From Cephalotrichum gorgonifer (Eukaryota > Ascomycota > Sordariomycetes > Microascales > Microascaceae): a stretch of 64,000 bases of DNA. The stretch covers positions 558,001 through 622,000 of the forward strand of contig ONZQ02000010.1 in NCBI GenBank assembly GCA_900312665.1, given 5' to 3'. Positions 34,683 through 45,602 of the stretch are shown one piece after another. The position numbers were made by a program, and so were the translations under genes. Below the pieces are notes generated by a model that had not been told where the DNA came from, searched no databases, and saw only the letters and a list, made by a program, of their open reading frames with translations. Position 1 is the stretch's first letter, and each line of letters starts with the position of its first letter.

Positions 34683-35834
34683 ATGGTCGCCTTCCGGTAT
34701 ACCGCCGTACTGCTTTCGACGTTTTTCGCCGTACTCTGCGGAGCACAGTTCGTACAGGATGCCTGGATATCCCCGGCCACGCCCGACTTCAGCAGTTCGA
34801 TCCAGATAGGAAAGACGTACGAGATCCGATGGTCTGAGGATTTGGTTGGGTTCTTCGGAACCTACGCGCCTTCTATCGACATCACCGACGCGACACTCTG
34901 GTTGACTGTCAGCGACGATGCTCTAGACGGTTCGATAAAGATCAAAGGTAAACATTTCGACCCGAACCCCACTCAAGTGTACTTTGCGCGCCCGCCCGAG
35001 GTGGGCCCTTCAACATCGTCACTACAGAGCAAAGCAATGGCAGAGCTGTTGTTGCTAACAAATTACGTTTCTTCCTTCACATAGAGGGAATCAATGTACA
35101 AACGACGAATAGGGTGGAATGGGAAGTTGCGCTCACCGACGCTCAACTACAGCGGACTACGAAGTGGGTCTTCCGCTTCCTCAAGGCCGACACGCCTTGG
35201 GCCGTTGGCACCGAGGAGATATCAAGTCCCCCGGTCATCGTGAAAGCAGCCCCCGCAGAAGAGATGAGTGTGTAACCCCCTCCCGCCTCCCCACCCTGTT
35301 CTTCTACGCCTTCCTCCCCGCCTGCGAACTTAAAAAGAGATAGCCAAAGAATGGGTCCAAGAAGAGCTTTAATAGCTAACAATGGGAATGGAAATAGCTA
35401 CTGCGACGACAGGGCCACCGGCGGCCACAGGCACGAATGAAAACAACGGCGAAGACACATCATCCACTACCGCCACCAACACGGGCGGAGCAAGAGCGAA
35501 TCCTACGGACGGCACACCTGAGAACTCAGGGAGCAGCGCCGGCCTCTCCGGCGGAGCGAAGGGCGGCATCGCGGGCGGTGTCATAGGCGGGCTGGCCATA
35601 ATCGGTGGCGCTGTCGGATTCCTTCTTTGGCGCCGCAAGAAGACGCAGGGCGAGCCCGCGCAGCCGCCGGCGGATTACGGTACGGACTACAAGACGACGA
35701 CGCACGAGGTCTCGGGAGTGTCGTCGCCTATGACGCAGCCCGGGCCCCCGAGCGAGCTTCCCGGGGCTTCGTACTTCCAGGCGTCGGAGCTCGAGGCGCC
35801 GCACACGACGCCGCCTCCACCACGTGGAGCTTAG
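34683..35834 (+). CDS. Type I single-pass surface protein with small beta ectodomain (Kre9/Knh1-like?)
   Basis: Three exons (34683-34947, 35085-35267, 35398-35834) encode 294 residues. A signal peptide ends near VLCGAQ. The ectodomain of about 125 residues has SIQIGKTYEIRW, ATLWLTVS and KWVFRFLKAD, reminiscent of the Kre9/Knh1 beta-sandwich (aG-tytItW pattern), but the match is weak and cysteines are scarce. A Thr/Gly/Asn-rich stalk (ATTGPPAATGTNENNGED) is followed by one glycine-rich membrane helix (GIAGGVIGGLAIIGGAVGFLLW), then RRKKTQG and a Pro/Ser-rich cytosolic tail of about 60 residues. The introns are 137 and 130 bp, longer than most in the window; the last acceptor was chosen because it alone gives EEM-TTATTG in frame after a GCTAAC branch site. 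The function is unknown; a wall-associated role is inferred. Confidence 0.8.
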
Positions 35835-35887
35835 ATGATGAAGAAAAGTCAAGCTACTGTGGGGGTCCGGTGGGCGTTCTTTTTCTT

Positions 35888-36817
35888 TCATTTTTCTAGG
35901 GTACGGATGTTCAGGGATATCGGTTCATATACACTTTGCATACTCGTGGATTTCTCAAGGAGAATCTGCGAACATAAGAAGAGTTCCTCACCCACTCGGT
36001 CCCCGGTACCTATGATGATGATATGTGATATGTCGGTATGCCGTGGACATTTGACGAGAGTGGAGTTTGATCCTTTGAGAGGGGATGAATGGGTATGTGG
36101 GCTGTTTCCTTCCTTCCCAGCTCCACTTGTGGCTACCATTGACCAGGTTCGTGCTTCAGAGTTATTGAGGGAGCCAAATGCATGAAAAAGCGCTTGAGGG
36201 CCCCTCCCATGTATATATCTTAGTAACAAGTGACCAGGACTCGACTTGGGGAATATGAAGTGTCTCCTGCCGACAAATCCTGGCCTTCGCCGTTTTATCC
36301 CGCCATTTCTCATATCATCGATCCTCACACTCGTTCCATAATCATAAACCAGCCACCTCCTGCTGTCTAGGCATCTCTTCTCCACAACGCGGGATAGGAT
36401 GCTCCTGAGCCTCGTGGACCCCAGGATCAGCGCATGGAAGATCAGCTGGCAAGTATGTGGAACGGTACTCCACGAGAAAGTCACCCAGAGGAGCAGTTGG
36501 TCAAGGATTCTCCTAGAGAGCAGCCACAACATCACTGGTTTATACCGAGGGCAGCATTGACAACAAGTCATGATACGAGGATGAACATCCACACCGGTTA
36601 CTATTCCTGCAAGTCGTGCTCCACCGATTGACTGGCACACTGGTGAAGTATTCTGGAATCTGGAAGGAGGTGCTAGTACAGACGAGGTGATAAGACCTAG
36701 GCTCAGGTGAGGGCTGTGGTCCGGAATAGGCTTCGTAAATGAAATGAGGCTAGCCGGCCGACGACGCCACCGAGTTGACAACGGATGTTGGGAATATCGC
36801 GCTGAAATTTGAACCAT
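35888..36817 (-). CDS. Possible orphan ORF, 309 codons
   Basis: This minus-strand frame is open for 309 codons from the first ATG (36817) and for 315 from an upstream TTG, ending 53 bp from the stop of the convergent surface-protein gene. It matches nothing I recognise and has no signal peptide, clear membrane helix or domain. Composition is rich in Ser, Arg, Leu and Pro, which is also what translated noncoding DNA tends to give. Its length is unusual for chance in DNA near 50% GC and it is not the antisense of a recognised gene. I list it only as a candidate. Confidence 0.22.
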   Translation of the reverse strand: MVQISARYSQHPLSTRWRRRPASLISFTKPIPDHSPHLSLGLITSSVLAPPSRFQNTSPVCQSIGGARLAGIVTGVDVHPRIMTCCQCCPRYKPVMLWLLSRRILDQLLLWVTFSWSTVPHTCQLIFHALILGSTRLRSILSRVVEKRCLDSRRWLVYDYGTSVRIDDMRNGGIKRRRPGFVGRRHFIFPKSSPGHLLLRYIHGRGPQALFHAFGSLNNSEARTWSMVATSGAGKEGNSPHTHSSPLKGSNSTLVKCPRHTDISHIIIIGTGDRVGEELFLCSQILLEKSTSMQSVYEPISLNIRTLEK

Positions 36818-36835
36818 GTGGATCTTTAAAACCAA

Positions 36836-37878
36836 AAGTTTACGCAGCTATATCGTGCCGAAAGTGTGCTGGTGGTTGAATCGATCTGGAGGCCGAGTTC
36901 ATGCCTCTATTCCTTTGGCGGTTATATTAGATTTCGTTGATTAACTGCCTTTCTCAACATTCAGCGAGACATACACCCCGCCTATCTCTTGGGGAGGAGA
37001 GATAGGGCGATGCACTGTTTCCTTTAGCCACGGATATTTTCTAGCCATCCTCTTTGGGAAGGAGGTTAACCATCAAAGCGGTGACGGGGTTATAGATGGA
37101 TACAGTCCCGCCGGGCGAATGCCGCAGCAGGCGAACCACTCAGACAGCTGCCATCAGCTCCTACATACCAACAGGAAGAGTGACAGTCCTAACCAGATAT
37201 AAAGACATGTGAGTCGGGGCAAATGCGACGTTTGATCACATTGCTTCCACTGAGGGATATTTGTCCCAATTTTGGATAGACCCACTGCCCGAAATGTGAC
37301 GAGGAAGGGGGCTAGCATGAGGGGCGAAATGACAGGTCGTTTTCGCTCCACATTACATATAGACCTTGGAAGGGCGACGACACATGGAAACCACGATTGG
37401 ATGGGCTCCTGTCTGTTCGTCAGACACCTACCTCGAAGGCCGAGAGCTATGCAGCGATATCATGTGAGAGGCAGGCCTCAATCAGGGGAACAATTTGGGG
37501 GATAGGCCAATATCATTCGCCCTTACGGAGTACATGGAACTCGAACTTGTACTACCACATTTGGTGGTTTGAAAAAAAGCAAGCATCGGCGTCGGGCATC
37601 TACCATGTCACAGTATAAGTGGACCGGGGAGGTGGAGGTTGCATTCCAGAGACGCCACTAGAGCCGGAATGGCACACACACACACCCCTGCCGTCACGGC
37701 ACCACCCGTTTGGGTGTAACTGGGCGCATATCCCGCTTCCCTTCTCGTTCGTCTTGGCCCGACCCCCCACGTCCCACCACATAAAGCCCAACCCCGCAGA
37801 GTGGTATATGTCCAATATTTCCGCCACACTATCATCGTCGCGTTTTCTGCACTTAGATTCGACTTCTTTACCCTCAAA
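36836..37878. other. Intergenic, about 1 kb
   Basis: No gene was recognised. A short CA repeat lies at 37673-37684, upstream of the methyltransferase start. Confidence 0.4.
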
Positions 37879-39519
37879 ATGGCTGGAGAGACACCTCCGC
37901 CCGCTCCTGTCAGGTGCACTAAATCGCCCACGTCGCCCAAGTCTCCTAAGTCGCCCAAGTCGAAGTCTTCATCGCCCAAGGCAGGCTCTCCCGAAGCCAG
38001 TGAGGTTGCTGGGATTCTGCCTGCCCAGCATTGGATCGATACCGCCGAGGTATGTGATTATACAAGATGTCAGACCGACGGTCTTATGTGATAGCGTATG
38101 CAGATTGGGGTGTGCTCATGTTCTTGGCCTCTAGGAATACGGTACCGATGGTAGCGATGCGGGATCAGTTATCTCCTCGACCGCATCGCTAACAGCTAGC
38201 ATCCTGGAGTACCGCAAGATTCATGGCAGGACATACCACTCTGAGATCGGTAATGCAAGTTATTGGTATGTTTGCTATGTGTGAAGTAGGTGTGGGTTTT
38301 TCTTTTCTGAGACGGTACAGGGCCTCGAATGACGACCAGCAAAACGAATCCATGGATATAAAGTATGTCTCCCTTTGCCTAGTTTTCCCTGCTTTACCAT
38401 TCACCAAGGGCTAGCGATATACCTGAATGTATCTGACCAGACCACTAGCCACCATGTTCAGACTCTTGTCATTGGCGGGAAGTTCTTCCTCGCGCCACTG
38501 GATACTGATAAGATCCATGTACGTTACAGCATCATCTCCTCCTGCGAGTACCCACCACGCATATCACTAACTCGGGCTACAGAAAGTCCTTGATATCGGG
38601 ACTGGAACAGGTACGATACGATTTATACCAAATCCGTTTAAGCATTTCGTTTACTAACCGTACACCGCGGTATGGCAGGCTCTTGGGCACTGTAAGTTCC
38701 CGTCTTGATGACACTCCGTGTACTGAACTCCTTGATTAACATATTCTTAGCGACTTCGCGGATGAGTATCCTAACATCGAAGTCATCGGCACGGATGTCT
38801 CTCCTATCCAGTCCACCTGGGTTCCCCCAAACCTGAAATTGTACGTTCTTTTTTGGCCGGGGGTTTGATATCAGCTAACCTTGACAGCGAAATCGAGGAC
38901 TGCACGCTTCCCTGGACGTTCGACCACAATTCCATCGATTACGTGCATATAAGGTGGCTCATTGGAAGCATTGCTGACTGGGAGGCTGTTTACAAAGAGG
39001 CATTTAACGCATTGGTTCCCGGAGGATGGTTGGAAACTCAGGAGGGCTCGGGGGCCTTTACAAGTGACGATGGTACCGTTGGAGAGAAGGCGGCCCTAAA
39101 CCAGTGGGGTAAGATATTTGCAAACTTCGGGAAGACGATTGGCAGGCCCTTCACTGTTGTTGCAGATGGGATCCAGAGGAAGGCCATGGAGGCAGCTGGC
39201 TTCGTTGACATCCAGGAGATCGATTATAAGGTAAGTGATGCGATGTTGTTTCTACTACTGCTGCTACAGCATACCTAACCCTGGTTGGTAGACTCCGGTT
39301 GGCACCTGGCCCAAGGATCCGCAGCTCAAGGAGATTGGGCAGTATACCCAGTATGCCCTGGAGGCTGATATGGAGGGCTACGTCATATACCCAGCGACCG
39401 CTATTGGCTGGACCCCAGAGGAGGTCACCGTCTACGCAGCGCATGTCCGTAGGGAGATACGGAACCCGGATATCCATGCATACTACCGCCAGAAGGTCGT
39501 CTATGGACGAAAGCCCTGA
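37879..39519 (+). CDS. LaeA-like class I SAM-dependent methyltransferase
   Basis: Nine exons encode 371 residues: 37879-38049, 38135-38265, 38321-38362, 38449-38518, 38583-38610, 38679-38691, 38751-38840, 38888-39230 and 39292-39519. The sixth exon is only 13 bp. An N-terminal Ser/Pro/Lys-rich repeat (SPKSPKSPKSK) is followed by the family-specific segment with ILEYRKIHGRTYHSEI, and then NHHVQTLVIGGKFFLAPL. The SAM-binding motif KVLDIGTGTGSWALDFADEYP is split across exons 5, 6 and 7. EVIGTDVSPIQSTWVPPNLKFEIEDC (motifs II-III, in two parts), YVHIRWLIGSI and VPGGWLETQE follow. Proteins of this class resemble LaeA, the global regulator of fungal secondary metabolism, but many fungi carry dozens of paralogues with unknown substrates. 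No signal peptide is present. All nine junctions use GT-AG and keep frame, and no lesion was found. Confidence 0.92.
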
Positions 39520-39807
39520 GGGTGTACCGATGCCACCAGACGCCAAAGGGTAGGGCACAAGAATCATCTCAGGGTTGTATTCAGGGCATATGCTCAAGTG
39601 AAAATGGTAGAAAGTCTATATTCTACATGGCCCAGGAATTCAGGCCAAAACAATCCAGTTCTTCCTTTGAAACTGTTGCAACAAAAAAAAAACCTCTGGG
39701 ACAAATATTCAAGATGGCTTGGCAGACTACATCTTAACCACATATCCCATATCCTAAATCAAATCAGCCAAACTCCCCAGCGCCGTAATTAGTGATACCA
39801 ATCCCGT
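39520..39807. other. Convergent intergenic gap, 288 bp
   Basis: This gap lies between the stops of the methyltransferase and the GT69 gene and contains an A-run near 39684-39692. It probably carries both terminators. Confidence 0.4.
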
Positions 39808-41304
39808 CTATCTCGCTTCCACACCAGGAAGTGTCTCGTCCCATGGCCTCCATTCCTGATTCTCGTAGCTGGCCATACACTTCACCTTTTCGGGAGGATC
39901 CAACCACTCTAGCACCCGTTCATCATCCCCACCTTCACTTACCCACTGGCTTGTATAGCCCTTCGCCGCCTTAATCATCTTCCCCTTCTCATCATCGTAC
40001 TCCAAATTCACTGCCGGAACGACCGCTATCTTGCCGTACCCCGCATGCCACAGATCCTTACAGAAAAGCTGTGGTTCCCCCTGGAAACACTCCCCCTCCT
40101 GGGATCTCCTAAACCTAATCCCCGCATCCCACAGCGGCTTCGCGCTAAACACCGCGGCGCCATTCCAGCACGAGAACACCTGGAACGGCTCGTGCTTCCG
40201 AAGGTGCGCCTGGTCGTCCGGCGCGTTCCAGAAGAGGTTCCACGCGGAGTTCCAGTTCCCATCAGGAGGGATCTCGAAGAAGGAGTCGCCGTGTATCGTG
40301 CGCGCGACCCACACGTCGTAGAAAGTCGGGTCGCGGCCGACGTACGTCCAGTCGAAACCGCAGGTCATGTCGGCTCCGAGGTTCTGCTTCTGGTGTACTA
40401 GTTCAAGGATATCCTCGGAGCAGATGGCGACGTCGTTGAGGAATATCACCGTCGTGTTGGGAGCGAATGCGGCCGGATTGTCCACTAGACGCTCTATTGC
40501 GAGGTTCCGCAGCTCTGCTAGCCCGCCGATCCGGTCCCCGTTCTTGGAGGGATCGATGTCGCTCCGCTGGAAATGGTATGCCGCGCCGAGAGCCTCGATC
40601 TCCGCCTGGAGCACCTTCAGGACCTCGAAGCTCCCGTCGGTCGAGTGTCCCTCCACTACGGATAGCACGCAATATTTAGGGCCCAGAAACCTCATCGTCT
40701 CGACGATAGAGCCCATCAATCTCGGGAGGAGAGCAACCTTTTGCTTGAAATCGAGGGCAAAGAAGTACTTCGGTTTCGACGGCGATGATGAGGGTAGTTT
40801 TAGGTAGTCGTATCTCTTGGAGTCAGACCGTGGGCATTCTAGGCGGTCGAAGGTGGAGTCGTCGGGGTCCATTATGGCTTTGACATAGGCTGTCGCATTC
40901 TTGAGGAGGTCTGGGTCTCCGGCGTCAAGAGTCGGGGAGGCCGTTGCCTGTGTTTCAGCGGGGGTTTGCGTAGGGGTGGTATCGGGGGTAGTAGTGGCTT
41001 CTTCCGCTACGTTTTCGGTGGTGGGCTGTGTGAGAGGAGCAGTCGAGGAAGTAGTAGTGGAAATAGTAGCGGTTTTCGGTGTGTTCTCGGCGGCGCTTTC
41101 GGGGGTCTTGGTAGGTCGGGGGACATGGCCTAGACGTTCGAGTTAGCGAATTCCCGCACCGCACGATTGAGACAACATACGTAGTGCGGACGTTATATAG
41201 GGTGTCTCGGAAGCAAGTTCGTGGTAGGAGAGGAGCAGTAGAACGACCAAGACAACACCGAGGGCAGAGAGGAGCCGAAGGGTCCTGCCGTTGAACTGGC
41301 TCAT
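39808..41304 (-). CDS. GT69 alpha-1,3-mannosyltransferase (Cmt1/Cap59-like), type II membrane protein
   Basis: Two exons (41304-41181 and 41129-39808, intron 51 bp) encode 481 residues. The short N-terminal tail (MSQFNGRTLR) precedes a single membrane helix (LLSALGVVLVVLLLLSY), the type II layout of Golgi glycosyltransferases. A stem rich in Thr, Pro, Ala and Glu (about residues 45-110) leads to the GT69 catalytic domain: YFFALDFKQKVALLPRL, YCVLSVVEGHSTDGS, RIGGLAELRNLAIE, VIFLNDVAICSEDILEL, MTCGFDWTY, FYDVWVARTIHGD, PFQVFSCWNGAAVF and a C-terminal ECFQGEPQLFCKDLW. The likely role is mannose transfer during wall or glycan synthesis in the Golgi. The frame is open upstream through GTG at 41340, but ATG 41304 puts the helix at the expected distance. 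A donor GTATGT and acceptor CTAG support the intron. Confidence 0.93.
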
Positions 41305-42081
41305 GATTAGGCGGTCGGGAATGAAGCCTTGAAATTCCACGGGAGTTCCATCGGCGCCCGGAGTGTGTGTTCTTAGGAAATAAATAGAGCAACGCAGGCG
41401 CGAAGAAAGTTAGACGTAGGAACAGGAGTTAGAAGAGAAGAAAGTTTCACGAAGAAAGTCGCAATAACGTGACGTTTCCGCAATGCAGCGAGGGGGGGGT
41501 TGGGTTCCGAAAACAAAAAGGAAGGATCGAGGTTTGAGGAATGAAGGTGGGGAGAAGTTGTACTACGCGCCCTGGCTAAATGGGGAGATGCTGGGCGGGC
41601 GCCTAATATTTCTGGAATGCGACGCTGAGTGGCTCCCGCACTGACACCTAGTCCCTTGCTCCGTGCTCCATATTCCATTTCTCCTGTTTCAAACGTCGGA
41701 GTTAACCAATTGTGACCGATTAGCCCTGCAGGTCGGCTCCAGCTGCATATCGGCAAGAAAGCGCCCACCCTGTCCAATCTCAAAGATCAACAATAATTGG
41801 GCAGCACCGCAACATCAGCATGCTGGCACAAGAACTCTGTATCCCGTGCGCGCTTAATAGCGTGGAAATGCTGTGCTACCATCTGCTCGTCCATTTGAGG
41901 TTTAGACGGTAAATCGGAAGTCGGCGCTACAGGCGGCACGGAGGGAGTACTTGAGTCTTCTCCCTCGCCCTCCCCGTTCTTGTGAGACCTTTGTGGTTTT
42001 ACTCCCCGTACCTTATACGCTTTCCTCCCATCTCTAATGTATATTGATCAACAAAGCCGTTTCCTCCACTCCTTTTGAGCA
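41305..42081. other. Divergent intergenic region, about 780 bp
   Basis: This is a shared upstream region between the minus-strand GT69 gene and the plus-strand surface-protein gene. I saw no gene; the 3' end is pyrimidine-rich before ATG 42082. Confidence 0.45.
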
Positions 42082-43130
42082 ATGGTCTCGACCTGGGCAC
42101 GCGGCGCCTGCCTCTTCTCCCTCTTCCTCCTGTCCTCCCGTGTGTTAGCCTCACCACATGGGACCATCCTCCTCCCAGGAAACACCGTATCCGCGGCAAG
42201 CCCCATAGTAACACCAGCACCGTCACGCAACTCGACCTCACGGGGCGGCTCAGAGCTCAGAAGACGACAAAACGAGATAGGCTCGATAACATGCGGCTAC
42301 TACAACGGCGACCCTAAACGTCCTAGGTCGGCCGAGCCCGGGTTCGACTGCCGCATCGACACCGAGCGAGGACTATGGGGCTTCTGTCCCACCACCGTCA
42401 TCGCCGCGAGTGACTGCGGGCTTGCGGGGAACTGCGTCGACAGAGGCGAGTGCTCCCGGGGATGCGGCAAATTCGGGACCCCTGGCATTACGACGTTTAC
42501 ATGGTAGGTCGTACAACAGTACCTCGTCTCATTACACCCGCACCTGTCCCCCTTTTTTTTGGTTCAACTTCGGTAGTCTAACTTTAGGGGTTTCCCAACG
42601 CACACAGCGGTAAAGAACAGTTCTGCTCCACCGTCATCCTCGCACTCGACGACGACGCCGGCTTCTCGTATATTGCATGCGGTGGGAAAGCTGTAGAGGA
42701 GACCATCCTCCCGGCTACAACCGAGGCTTCCCCGACGGCGGTCACGACAAGGACATCCGAGACGGCGTCTACCTCATCATCGGCATCCGAGACGAAACCC
42801 GAGCCCTCCCCATCCGATCCCGCACCCGCCTCGAATGCTCCAGACGAGAAAACCTCCGGTGGTCCCCCTAACAACACTGGCGCCATAATTGGAGGGGTCA
42901 TCGGAGGGCTTGCCCTGATCTGCGCCTCCGCAGTGGCTACTGTCTACATTCTACGTCGCAACCGGAGTCAAAAGGCTCGCCAGGCGGAGGCAACTGCACC
43001 TCCACATGTCGCGGACGGCTGGATACCACCCGCGTACACTGAGGGCACGGCGCCGATAAAGGAGCAGCATTATCCAATCGCTGAGTTGGATAGTCGCCGT
43101 AATACCAGGCCCTCGGAGCTACCAGGGTAG
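42082..43130 (+). CDS. Type I single-pass surface protein with Cys-rich ectodomain
   Basis: Two exons (42082-42503 and 42608-43130, intron 104 bp) encode 314 residues. A signal peptide (residues 1 to about 24, ending near RVLASP) is followed by a spacer and a compact Cys-rich ectodomain (ITCGYYNGDP, GFDCRID, GFCPTT, SDCGLAGNCVDRGECSRGCG, FTCGKEQFCST, YIACGG). Such an ectodomain is widespread in fungal surface proteins of unknown function. A Thr/Ser/Pro-rich stalk leads to one membrane helix (GAIIGGVIGGLALICASAVATVYIL), a basic RRNRSQKAR and a short tail of about 55 residues. The splice junction falls inside the ectodomain and creates the TC-GKE cysteine. It could sense or bind something at the wall, but nothing in the sequence says what. 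Confidence 0.83.
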
Positions 43131-43466
43131 AATATGAAAGGGTTGCATTATAGAATTTTGTACTTCACGCGTTCATGAATAATACGGCCTGTAATACCTT
43201 CTCGCGAGTTCTTCTTCAACCGATCGGTCAATCTCAAAGGATTCAACACAAAGCTCACCGACCTTGACATCTTGCGCGGCGTTAGGGAACGAGAGGATAT
43301 ATTCCACTTTGGGGATCACAATGAGCTCGCTCTAGACGACACGCGTTTGTCCTCCAGCGAAGCAGCTGCAAGATCCACGGACATATTAATGAGATCTTAC
43401 AGGCTGCCGTGACTGGCTCAAGGATGCAAGCTTAAACTCTGTTGCGGGAAAATAGGCCAATCTCTA
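43131..43466. other. Intergenic with short coding-like frames, about 340 bp
   Basis: Both strands show short protein-like frames near 43200-43400 (for example LTDLDILRGVREREDIFHFG on the plus strand) that lead to stops. It may be part of the same relic as the next entry; nothing can be assigned. Confidence 0.25.
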
Positions 43467-43907
43467 GTGCTTGATGAATCCCACTTCCCTCCATTGCTGA
43501 GACGCTTCGCAGACATCAAGGGATTCAAACACGAATTTGTCAGTGACCTACACCCGGGACCGCCAGGCCGAGAGGTTCGCATTCTCTGCTGGCTGTTTGG
43601 TCGTCCCCGTCACCACGGCGGTGTGCTTTTCCTTCCTGTCGGCGACAGTACGGGCCACATCCAGGTTGTTGCTGAAGTATCCAAAATATCTTGCTGGTCG
43701 GAACTCAGAACACTTAAACCAGAGTCAAACCTAGTGGTGCTCGGCTCTCTTACACCTAGTAGTGATGAAGCCTCTGAAATCGCTGCCAACGATGTCGGGG
43801 TAAATAGGAAGTCTAAGCAAGGAGAATTGAGGGGTAATGTCATTAGTGAATCACCTAAATATGTGACAGGAGCCTTGAATGTTAGAATGGTCAGATCCCA
43901 TTCTTGA
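43467..43907 (+). pseudogene. OB-fold fragment resembling class II aminoacyl-tRNA synthetase anticodon-binding domain
   Basis: An open frame of 146 codons reads REVRILCWLFGRPRHHGGVLFLPVGDSTGHIQVVAE and, further on, LRTLKPESNLVVLGSL (given here in part). The pattern of strand, short turn, FL-V-DSTG-IQVV and L-PES-V-V-G-L resembles the OB-fold of Asn/Asp/Lys-tRNA synthetases. No class II catalytic core follows, and stops occur immediately upstream in this frame. It is most simply a remnant of a synthetase-like gene. The assignment rests on a short pattern and could be wrong. Confidence 0.28.
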
Positions 43908-44225
43908 TGTCAGTTCCTATCAAAGCAGATGTGATCGCTATTAGGACCCTTCTATGATTATTCTACGGTGGAGATCAGCGCTAGTGTTGGACACTCAGTT
44001 ACAAGGGTCGGTCTATAAGTTGCATGGGGTTAAGAGGTTACTCCCGAATACTGCATTCGCATTTCTTGGTACCCTTGTAAGCATATTACCCTCTGCCATT
44101 AGATTCTTGTAAGCATACCGTGTTTCGTACAGTTGCACTCCACACCCCGAAGGCAGGCAATTATCCCATTAGAAGGCAACCACAGCGACCAACCTCAATC
44201 ACGCTTCCCCGTCCTGTCTGGCAGG
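43908..44225. other. Intergenic, about 320 bp
   Basis: No gene or repeat was recognised; it should carry the F-box gene promoter. Confidence 0.4.
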
Positions 44226-45602
44226 ATGGCGAACGCCTGCTCATCGCCTCCCCTGGAGTCCTGTCCCCTCAAGGTGACCGACCTACCGACGGATATCTTG
44301 CGGGAGATCTTCGACTACTTCAAAGATGCCAGGATGGCCAGGCCCGGGCGTGTCGACTGGACTTGGTCAAAATCGTATGACGACCTCACGAAAAAGAGGC
44401 AAGCCGTCTTGAGTTCTCGCCTCGTCTGTCGTCGCTTACGCGACATGGCTTCTCCGCTCCTACTCCCAACAGTAAGGGTGAAACTTGAGCGGGAGTCTCT
44501 TAGCCGGTTCGAGGAGATTTCTAGGATCCCCGAGGTTGCTGCTAGCGTGCGTGGCATTGAGATCGTCCTCTCTTGTCGCTCGGGAGAGCTAGCGACAGAT
44601 CTAGGTCGGTTTATAACACATCGAAAAGAGGATATTAGGATCGTCAGGGATGTCGAACCCCATTTTGCGGAGATCGAGCAGGCCTGGGACGACTATTTGA
44701 AAGATCCCACAGTCGATACCGTGGGGAACAAATATCAAACGCTACTTCGTGAATCCTTCTCTGAGTACAAGAGGCGACATGATGAGCAAATGGAGTTGGT
44801 TGAGAGCGGCACTTTCGTGGATACAATCGCATCCGCGGTCTCCCGCATGCCGCTTTTCGGGTCACTCCTCTTCGACGATGCGGATATCTACGCCGGCCAT
44901 CTCACGCCTGACGAGCGCGAGGCACCATCCTTGTCCCTCGCGCTGACGGCCGCCAAGAGTTGGACGGCTCTCGAGGCTATGTCTGTTGAACTGACTGCAG
45001 CACGAGTCCTCTCAGACCTCCCCATCGCCATCCACAAAGCAGGTGTATCGCTGCGAGAGCTTTGTGTGTTCTGCTTCCCAACAACCGAACACATCGGGGC
45101 TCCTCTAACCCAGGACATCGATCTCCTTCGCGCGGCATACCAATATCTCGAGGAGGTAATTCTCTGGCCCATCGTCATCCCCCATCCAAGCTATACGACC
45201 GAGGGGATCTGGCAGCTGAACCAATATCTTGGCACAATGCTCTCTGGTCACTCACTCGACTTCTTATACGTTGACGGCAGGGGACGCACTAGCGGCTCTC
45301 CTGTCGAGAAATCCCCCGTTGGGGCTGCACTGGGATCGGTGGATGGGTCTCGTTTGAAAAGGGTATACATCGACAATGCACGGTTTACCCAGAGCGAGAT
45401 CGATGGTTTCTGCGCAGGACTTGGCTATCAATTAGAAGAGCTGTCGTTTGGGTATTTAGAGATAGTAGATGGGACTTGGGAGGTGTCAAGGGGGATAATT
45501 CGCGAAAAGACAGCATCGCGCTGTGACGAAGGAGAATGCGAGGTATCATTATTCGAACTTACCTCTATGGTGGGGATGGAGAACAACGGCGAAGGGGTCT
45601 AG
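44226..45602 (+). CDS. F-box domain protein
   Basis: A single exon encodes 458 residues. The N-terminal F-box is visible at about residues 15-32 (VTDLPTDILREIFDYFKD), followed after a short insert by SSRLVCRRLRDMASPLLLP, the usual second half. The rest is a long, mainly helical region with a charged stretch (about 125-200) and then Leu-rich strands (SLRELCVFCFPTT, LEEVILWP, SLDFLYVDG, LKRVYIDNA, LEELSFGYLEI) that look like irregular leucine-rich repeats. The family usually acts as the substrate receptor of SCF ubiquitin ligases by binding Skp1; the target is unknown. The upstream frame starts at a TTG, so ATG 44226 is preferred. No disruption was found. These genes are numerous and variable in filamentous fungi. 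Confidence 0.82.
   Translation: MANACSSPPLESCPLKVTDLPTDILREIFDYFKDARMARPGRVDWTWSKSYDDLTKKRQAVLSSRLVCRRLRDMASPLLLPTVRVKLERESLSRFEEISRIPEVAASVRGIEIVLSCRSGELATDLGRFITHRKEDIRIVRDVEPHFAEIEQAWDDYLKDPTVDTVGNKYQTLLRESFSEYKRRHDEQMELVESGTFVDTIASAVSRMPLFGSLLFDDADIYAGHLTPDEREAPSLSLALTAAKSWTALEAMSVELTAARVLSDLPIAIHKAGVSLRELCVFCFPTTEHIGAPLTQDIDLLRAAYQYLEEVILWPIVIPHPSYTTEGIWQLNQYLGTMLSGHSLDFLYVDGRGRTSGSPVEKSPVGAALGSVDGSRLKRVYIDNARFTQSEIDGFCAGLGYQLEELSFGYLEIVDGTWEVSRGIIREKTASRCDEGECEVSLFELTSMVGMENNGEGV

Noticed and set aside
37673..37684. CA dinucleotide tract
   Set aside because: Too short to treat as a meaningful microsatellite feature.
40367..40807. 146-codon plus-strand open frame
   Set aside because: It overlaps the GT69 catalytic domain on the opposite strand and has no features of its own.
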